Source: Ceratopteris richardii (Eukaryota > Streptophyta > Polypodiopsida > Polypodiales > Pteridaceae). Taken from it: DNA of 64,000 bases. Location of the stretch: the NCBI GenBank assembly GCA_020310875.1, contig CM035414.1, positions 194,547,653 through 194,611,652 of the forward strand, given 5' to 3'. This document shows, piece after piece, positions 57,201-64,000 of the stretch (positions are counted from its first letter, which is position 1; every line of letters starts with the position of its first letter). Made by a program: the position numbers and the translations under genes. The notes beneath the pieces are model-generated. The model was not told the DNA's origin. It searched no databases and was given only the letters and a program-made list of their open reading frames with translations.

Positions 57201-59860
57201 CTTCTCATCATTTGTAATTTTTTGTATATTGGGACCTTCAAAAGAATTTATAAACATCAGACGTTATGGGAATAATTAAATTACCATTTGAAGAGTTGTT
57301 GTCCAACATTGCTAGACATTGAATGACATTTTTGCTACATCCTTAGTTTTTTTTAGAGATTTATTATTGAAAAAGTTTAGTCTAGTTTAGAACTTAATGT
57401 TATAAGAGTGAGATTTCATAATTGATGGGAGGTTTTTTTATATCAAAGAAGTCTACTTTTCAACCCCATCCCTAGATTTGAATATAAAATTTGAGGCTAT
57501 AGCTTGAAGCCTTTAGCTCTAATTTCCATAGTTTCCGCAAAGCATTCAATTGGTTCCCTTAATGTAGGATTCTTTCACATCTTACAATAAGACCCAAAGT
57601 TACTTAACATGATAAAAATCGTTGGAAAATGTGATATCATTCTATAGGATTAAACATTGAAGGATTATGCCCAATTCTTTACCTCCATGACGATAATCAA
57701 ACACACTCATGTAAGTCTCCTATGATGTGACCTTATTCTTGAACATTTTTTCGATTTATTTTTAAACAAAAGTCCTTTAAATTATAAAACAAGGAAAAGA
57801 TACAATAATATTAGTGACAGTTAAAAAGAATATCTCTTTATATTTTCTTTTGGTCATGAGGGATACACTTAATTTTGAGCTTCTTGTTCTTAAGAACAAT
57901 ACCCTATCATATTTAACACTACTATTGTATTTGGACACTTTAGTCTCCTTCGACACTTTAGTCTCCTTCGACACTTTAGTGTCCTGAAAAAGATGGAGTA
58001 TTTGATGAACTTTCTAGATTACTAGAATAAATCATTTATTAATGTAACTACGATGTATGTTAGCATAAAGGTTGAATATTTCTAAAAAAAATATAGTTTT
58101 CATTAAAGGATAGAAGCAATAAGATTTATTAAAAAATTATATGATGCTAATTTCAGTATTGATGCAATACTTATTGTGATGCTTGGTAATGATGATTTTT
58201 TATTAAAATCACGATCTTGCAATCGCATTGTTGCTGATGCCATAAAATCTCTTATTTTACTTATATAAACACTTTTCCATATATAATCGGAGATATGTAA
58301 TGATTCTAACTAGGTTTATGTTATAAAATTAATTGCTTGTGTCATGAAAGTGTTAGCATCTATTAAAAATTTTTGAAAGTGATGGTATGAATATGAACTA
58401 TTTTTTATTATCAAAATACTATCTGATAATCCTTAAGCTACAAATATTTCATGACAATCTTAGGAGTCAAATTTCTATGTTCCTTCTTCAAGTTAAATAA
58501 TACTTTTATTTTGTATGCTAAGAAAAGTTCATTTGATGAGCAGAGATCACATATGCTACATGATTAAAGTAAATATCCTGGTTTTTTCTCTATAAATGTC
58601 TTTATAATGTTTATAGAATTATTTTTATTGATATTATATTCCTTATAGGATTGAGAAAAAACTATTTTTCTATGAGAAAATTTACTCTTGAGAGAGTGGA
58701 ATATGGCTATTCAATGAGATATTGATATTGTTAGTGGTATGCGAGATAGTCACAAAAGTTATTTGTTCAAACACATGTAGTAATATGTATGATACTATAT
58801 GATGGTTTTTGGGATAACCAAAATAGCCCTCTAGTGTGTTTATGCATCAATATCATATAAAAGACTCCTACAATGTATAACTATACAAGGAGCATCCTAT
58901 ATTGTAGTGAATTTCTTATAATAAAAATAGTTTTTGTTTTCAATTTATAAGACTTGTCTTAGATGATAATATGAATTAAAATTAAAATTAAAAAAATTAT
59001 TCAAACATGAGAAAATGTATTTCTATGAGATATTTCATTCTACTCATATGTAATTCTATAGAAAGAAAGTGTAGTTTAACCATATTCAATTTTGAGTTGT
59101 CAAAAAAGCATATGCTTTTAAAATATATTTGTTATGCAGCCTCTAAGTATACGCCTTTATGGGGCTTTAAGGTTTATCCAAAATTGTATTTTATTATTAT
59201 GTGTGATTTTTCTTAATTTGTTGGGAAAAATGACAATATAGTGTCCTATTTTGGTACAAAACTAGTGTTCAAGTGAGGTATTTCTATGTAAACTAACAAA
59301 GAACTTCTCTATGACCACTTAATAATAAGTTTGTCGATGTTGATTACACATCTTTTCTCCTAGTTGTTGCAGAGCACTTCCCTCCTAATGGGTTTCCCCA
59401 GAGTAGAAGAGCAACTGATCTCTACTTCAAGCTCTATAAATCTAAAATGTTCAGTCTCATCTTAAAGGTAGGTTGAATTTCTTTTTGATATCACAGCTAA
59501 AAATCTTGAAATAGCTTTTCAAGATGATCTAGTAATCCAATTAAATAGATTAATAAGTGAATAATATCATAATATAATGAATTAGAGAGGATTTTATGTG
59601 ATTTTGTTTTCCATGATCTATATCAAGAGCAAAAGAAGAGGTTCCATATATTCTCATAAATCCTGGATTTTTGTGATAATTTTAGGATTATCTAATCTGG
59701 CGATCCATATAGGTGGAATGAATGGACCCACTTGAGTTCTATAATGATTTTCAATAAGCTATGGAAAATGAGTGATATAAAACTGAAACTTATGGTCTGG
59801 TAGATGAATCAACTGAGAAAAGACGTGGAAGAAAATAGTGTGCATGTTTTGTTTATCATC
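54273..59860. other. AT-rich intergenic region without recognisable genes
   Basis: 5.6 kb with only short, domain-free open frames on both strands. The first few hundred bases may be a copia 3' LTR remnant. A short tandem repeat lies at 57,936-57,983. I see no RNA genes, transposon domains or long repeats; very old, eroded repeats cannot be excluded by eye. Confidence 0.5.
57936..57983 (+). repeat. 18-bp tandem repeat (~2.5 copies)
   Basis: ACACTTTAGTCTCCTTCG twice, then a partial diverged copy (ACACTTTAGTGTCCT). Confidence 0.9.
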
Positions 59861-59871
59861 ACATTTCTTCA

Positions 59872-59902
59872 GACAGAGAGAGAGAGAGAGGGGGGGGAGA
59901 GA
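59872..59902 (+). repeat. (GA)n/(G)n microsatellite
   Basis: AGAGAGAGAGAGAGAG followed by GGGGGGGG and more GA. Confidence 0.9.
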
Positions 59903-59929
59903 GCACTTGGTTAGTATGCCGAGAAGCTA

Positions 59930-60785
59930 TGTGAATTATGTGAGGTTGAGGTAATCAATGAAGAACTTAGATACAAATTTTATCTTCAGTCGGTATAAGT
60001 CATACGATAATTATTTGGTCATCGTTTCCAACCTGCGAAGAAAGGTGGCCTTTATGCTAATATGTGGAGATCCCGTTTGCTGTTTCAGAATCCGCGTTTC
60101 CTGGAACAATGGCTCAGCACTGATAGGACCTAAATTCGCTTGTGCCTCTCATAAACATCAACTAAATATCAGTGGACTGTGCAAGCTTCAATATAAATCG
60201 TGACCCGTATCTAATGTGAGAGTATAAAGTTTTTGTTAGCTTACATGGACGAGTGACCTTTCGGTATATAGTTTTTATTTGAAAAACAGAATTTCTTGTA
60301 TCCGATCTCAGAAAATAGAGTGTTTGTTAATGAAAATACCTTCATTATTAAGGTAGGCGCAATGTAAAGAGAGAAATGTAAACAGAGATTCTAATCAAGT
60401 TTCCTTAGTTGCCACATTCAAATGTATTCCATCCACATGTCAATGATGGCAAGCTATGAGCGTCTAAGTGTGTGATACGTTTGGTATGTCGTTATTGTTT
60501 GTTAATGATGTCCTATCAAAAAACATAAATCTCTTATGTGAACTTTGTGAGGTTGACATAATCAACTAACGACATAAGTAAAACATTTTGAGTCAGTATA
60601 TTTTATATGATAGTTATTTCCTAAAAATGTCGAAACGCCGTTTCGGCTTCAAAATCCAGTTTCGTACAATGTTAGTTCCCATTTGATAGAAAATAAATTA
60701 ATTTGATCCTCTCATAAACACATCATTAAATACGAAGGGAGTGCGCAAACTTTAGTAGATATGCTTATTCCTGAGCCGTATTATT
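59930..60785. repeat. Partial direct duplication (~600-bp period)
   Basis: The TATGTGAATTATGTGAGGTT block at ~59,929 recurs as TATGTGAACTTTGTGAGGTT at ~60,536. CCTCTCATAAACATC (~60,147) recurs as CCTCTCATAAACACATC (~60,708). Between them, 60,400-60,540 matches the repeat family of 6.2 kb. No coding content supported. Confidence 0.65.
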
Positions 60786-61577
60786 TTCTTGCATTTTTAG
60801 TTTGCTTGAGCTGACTTGTTATTTGGCGAATATCACTTAACGACTATATGCAGCCATTGTATGCAAAGAGAGCTTAATAAATATTTACGTGCTCTATAAT
60901 TTAAAGTTCTGGATAGCTGCAAGGAAGCAAGCTAAAGAGTGATATCACACAGATACTATATCTACCTAGGAGATGCATTGATCTATAGGGAAAATTCCAA
61001 TTTGTGCATTACAGGAAATGATAAAACACATGACCATGTGACGATGATTTTAATTCGGTAAGAGTTGAAGTACGAAAGTAACTCTTTCTACAAGTAATTC
61101 ATGATTGTCCATTATGTCTACATCTAGACGTATGTGCTGTTCTATAGTTCAGAAAGTAGGAAATTTAATTACTCTAACGGCCATCTTTTCTGACAAGAAG
61201 ATATGAATTTGAAACTTCATAATCCATTATGCAGATAGAATAACGTTAAAGTACGTTTTGTCCATTAGTATAAGGTCGTGTAGTATACTTCGGATAGCAA
61301 GTCAACTTCTAAAACATTCATATTTATGTTCATATATTTATAGATCCATTTTTCAGCTTCTAGGACATTCATATTTATCTTCATATATTTATAGATCCAT
61401 ATTTTTTAACATCAGACTGTAACATTTAGGTAACCTAAAATAGATGTTATTAACGAGTATAGTAAGTATTCTGACGTAGAGGAGTGAACATTCGATATCC
61501 AGTTATTTATTGTACAATTGAAACCTCCTGTACATGATCTCAGAGAAGAGAGACAACGTTGAACGCTTGAGGAAATC
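60786..61577. other. Non-coding stretch with a small tandem duplication
   Basis: 61,309-61,408 contains two copies of a ~50-bp AT-rich unit (ACATTCATATTTAT, CATATATTTATAGATCCAT). Otherwise nothing recognised. Confidence 0.6.
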
Positions 61578-63030
61578 ATAAGTTATTACTTTTTTTTAAT
61601 ATAAAGGAAGTTCGGCAATAGCCTACTCTCCCGGACTTGAATTAAATTAAGAAACAAAGGTACAATAGAAGGGGACTAGTGCCCACGGGACCCCCCAAAT
61701 CCTACATAGCAGGGGAAGCTTGATTGAATCCTAGGTTGCATTACAGAGAAGGTTAATCACCTTCTCATCGCCCTCATGCGGGGCCCACTTGGGTTTGAGC
61801 TTGTTGTTGATCAAAAGGAGGACTTGATGGTGCCTGAAGGGGGGGGATTTCTTACTGTTAACAATCCTTTTGCCAAGGAGGAATAGTGATTTCTCAATCG
61901 ACCACTCCCTGGGGGGATCACCGAAGTTGAGAGCACACCTCTCCCGCCAAATTTTCCAGAGGACTTCCCCTCTGATGGCGTTCCAGAGTGTCGCAGAGTA
62001 GCCGATCGCTTCTCCCAAAAGGACTTGTTTCCAACTAAGCTGTTTTTGAAGTCTGATTTTCATTCCAACCGTCTGCCAGATTCTGTAGGAGTTGGGGCAA
62101 GTAAGGAAGATGTGTGGGACATCTTCGATAGCCCGGTGGCAGCGTTTGCACCAAGGAGGGATCCCACACTGTTTGCTAGCCTTATGGTTGGTCCAAATTC
62201 CTCGATGAAGAATTTGCCATAGGAGGACACACTTCTTAATCTCTATAAGGGGGTGCCAGATACCCATGAATTTCATGTCCCACCGAAGCCGCGTCCAAGA
62301 CAGGCACCACTTCTTGTTGAGGCTGATCTGGTGGTCAGCCGTTTCTTTGATGTTCGGGATTTTGAGTGGGCTATTTCCATTGTGCCATTTGAGACCAAGC
62401 GAGTTCGGTGTGTAGTGTCCCATGAGAAGGCGAGTCTTGTGACGGTCCCATGCGAGGCATCTGCTTTGTAAAGTGTTCCATTCTTCGTAGGAGATGTTTA
62501 TGCGAGGGTCAATATCCTCGAAGTTGATCCAGCTGTTGGTGTCATGTTTCCAGAGGTGTTTCCATTTTTTGAATCCTTTGTTCCATAACTTCTTGGCATT
62601 TTGAATGTTCCACGACTCCACACTCCGGATGCCATGTATCGGAAACCAGATAGAGTCGTTTTGTCTGATTCCGGCCGCCCACTTCCAGTCCTCACTAATT
62701 CTTGTGAAGCTTTTGACTTTATTCCAGCCCTTCCAAAGGGAGCACACGAGATTGGAGCCTTTCGGGAAGACCGGGATCGGGGAGAATAGCAGGGTCATGA
62801 TGTCAAGATTCTTCTAGTTCGGGAACCCCATGAGGGCCAACTCATTCTTGTTTCTGAAGATCAACTTGGCCCACGAGGCCTCCCTATTGCACCAAGCCTT
62901 AATCATCCATTTGGCTGCCAGTTTGTTAGCCATACACCCAATGTCCAGGATACCAAGCCCCCCGCTATCTCTAGGGCTAGTGCAGATCATAAGAGAAGGG
63001 GGGTGCCTAAAATCAAATAAGTTATTACTT
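61578..63030 (-). mobile_element. 5'-truncated LINE with 14-bp target duplication
   Basis: ATAAGTTATTACTT flanks it at 61,578-61,591 and 63,017-63,030. The insert (61,592-63,016, 1,425 bp) reads on minus from the end of the RT domain to a poly-A tail (T run at 61,591-61,598). The 5' truncation and variable-length duplication are typical of target-primed reverse transcription. Confidence 0.93.
61731..62990 (-). pseudogene. LINE ORF2 C-terminus with zf-RVT domain
   Basis: Starts within the post-RT region (SPRDSGGLGILDIGCMANKL near 62,975), a stop lies at about 62,814, and then a 355-codon frame runs to the natural end at 61,731. The zf-RVT zinc-binding domain is clear: KKCVLLWQILHRGIWTNHKA, CGIPPWCKRCHRAIEDVPHI and FLTCPNSYRIWQ, giving the C-C-H-C pattern. 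The C-terminal segment ALWNAIRGEVLWKIWRERC is typical of plant L1 ORF2. The tail is shared with the LINE at 7.4-8.6 kb. Well preserved compared with other LINEs here. Confidence 0.92.
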
Positions 63031-63234
63031 CATCCCGGTACTGGTTATATCACTTAAATTTCTATCTTCCTTTTTCAGCAGAAACATTAAATTACAATAA
63101 AGAAAGGCAAAAATACAAAAGAAGCAAAGGGAGATACAGACGGGTCATATCTATGACTTTCTAGTCGTTAATAAAGTTTACATTAAGGACTACTTAATGC
63201 AGCGTTAAATAGATTAAACGTAGTGCTACCTAAC
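63031..63234. other. Short unassigned spacer
   Basis: Between the LINE and the second SINE; nothing recognised. Confidence 0.4.
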
Positions 63235-63566
63235 TCCAAAACCTTCTACGTGAGTTGGTTGAGCACTCAGCTCTTGAGATGAAGGTTGTATGTTTAATCT
63301 CGGTTGTTTAATATGTTTGGGCGAGCGTGGCAAATATTTCCACCTAGTGCCTTCCAACAATTGAAAGTAGATGCTTTTGGGCGTCTCTTTTCTTGAAATT
63401 CTTCGACAGTCTAACCCTGCCTTGTGAGATACGGGGGCTCGCATGGGTACTGTGCCTTTTACTTGTACAGTTATTCTTTCAGTATATTCAAGTCCATGAA
63501 GATTAGGCTTCAAGTCCATGAAGATTAGGCTTCAGTATGTTCAAGTCCATGAAGATTAGGCTTCAG
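63235..63566 (+). mobile_element. Second SINE, diverged, with 3' tandem repeats
   Basis: Shares the tRNA-like head (ACGTGAGTTGGTTGAGCACTC) and the body block GTGAGATACGGGGG..GGTACTGTGCC with the SINE at 53.9 kb. The B box is degraded (TTTAATCTCGG). Three copies of TTCAAGTCCATGAAGATTAG follow at 63,488, 63,510 and 63,540. No clear target duplication. Confidence 0.75.
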
Positions 63567-63599
63567 CTGAGATTCTTTTAACAAAAAACAAAAGAGAAC

Positions 63600-64000
63600 A
63601 TATCCTTTCGACGACTTCAAAGCATTCTAAATCTACTGCATGTAGAGACCTGAAGAGAATTCTTAAAAGGCACACACGCTTGTAGGGTTTTAGTCTTCTC
63701 GAAAATACGTCTGACAGATTTGCACATGCTTGGCTGACAGATTTGTGGATTTTCTTTTGAGAAGGAGGGAGACAATAGGCAAATCTTTTACTTACAGATT
63801 GCCTATCGAAAAGCATTAATATGTTTAGTAGTTTATGCTACAAGAGTGAAATTTCAAGATAGATGAAATTGTATTTATCATACTAAAGAAGTCTATTTGT
63901 CAACCCCATCTGTAGATTGAAATTTGAGACTACTCTTGCGAGCTTTTCTTTCTTTGAACACTGCTAATTTTGTTAGTTTGTATCTCCAACGCGTCACACT
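63600..64000. repeat. Dispersed repeat, relative of 6.0-6.9 kb
   Basis: Shares blocks such as CTGACAGATTTG, AGTAGTTTATGCTA, CATACTAAAGAAGTC and GTAGATTGAAATTTGAGACTA with 6,050-6,600 in the same order. Runs off the window end. Confidence 0.7.

Noticed and set aside
54273..59860. Hidden host gene in the AT-rich region
   Set aside because: All frames are short, without recognisable motifs or consistent splice-phase continuity.
59958..60203. 81-codon plus-strand frame
   Set aside because: Lies in a duplicated non-coding repeat; the second copy does not preserve the frame.

Overview
The window looks like intergenic, repeat-filled DNA from a vascular plant with a large genome. It holds Ty1/copia, Ty3/gypsy, L1-type LINE, TRIM and tRNA-derived SINE sequences. 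Plant-type primer sites (TGGTATCAGAGC next to copia-type LTRs) occur several times, introns are 60-90 bases with GT..AG ends, and most copies are old and full of stops. A conifer would fit, but nothing here proves it. I found no intact cellular gene, rRNA gene, canonical tRNA gene or CRISPR array.

Layout. 1-5.06 kb: old minus-strand LINE (ORF2 then ORF1), split by a 539-bp solo LTR. 5.95-7.1 kb: internally repeated non-coding repeat, with relatives at 60.4 and 63.6 kb. 7.43-8.6 kb: internally deleted LINE. 8.6-12.4 kb: copia halves in opposite orientations (gag-protease-integrase on minus, integrase tail-RT on plus), as if one element had suffered an inversion. Its RT is split by a 1,179-bp solo LTR (TSD TGACT) and again by a 13.2-kb block (about 13,994-27,184).

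That block is the most unusual part. Without a younger 6,892-bp copia (16,464-23,355, TSD ATCAT) it is about 6.3 kb. It carries two convergent multi-exon pseudogenes of unrecognised family and short blocks that match in inverted order near its ends. It may be an undescribed DNA transposon.

27.8-33.6 kb: decayed copia. 34.9-46.4 kb: minus-strand copia fragment bounded by (AT)n and (TG/TATG)n arrays and split by a 10.2-kb gypsy element (35,455-45,694). The gypsy has an extra 678-codon reading frame after integrase, ending in a long coiled coil. 47.4-49 kb: LINE endonuclease relic holding an 876-bp TRIM with intact PBS, PPT and TSD; its LTR contains a tRNA-like sequence. 49.3-52.9 kb: tandem LTR-gag-LTR-gag unit running into a microsatellite. 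53-54.3 kb: LTR plus copia RNase H split by a SINE with a 16-bp TSD. 54.3-61.6 kb: AT-rich, no recognisable genes. 61.6-63.0 kb: 5'-truncated LINE with a 14-bp TSD, then a second SINE and more dispersed repeat.

The window therefore records nested insertion: old LINE and copia sequence, then a putative DNA transposon and the gypsy, then the youngest copia, the TRIM and the SINE.
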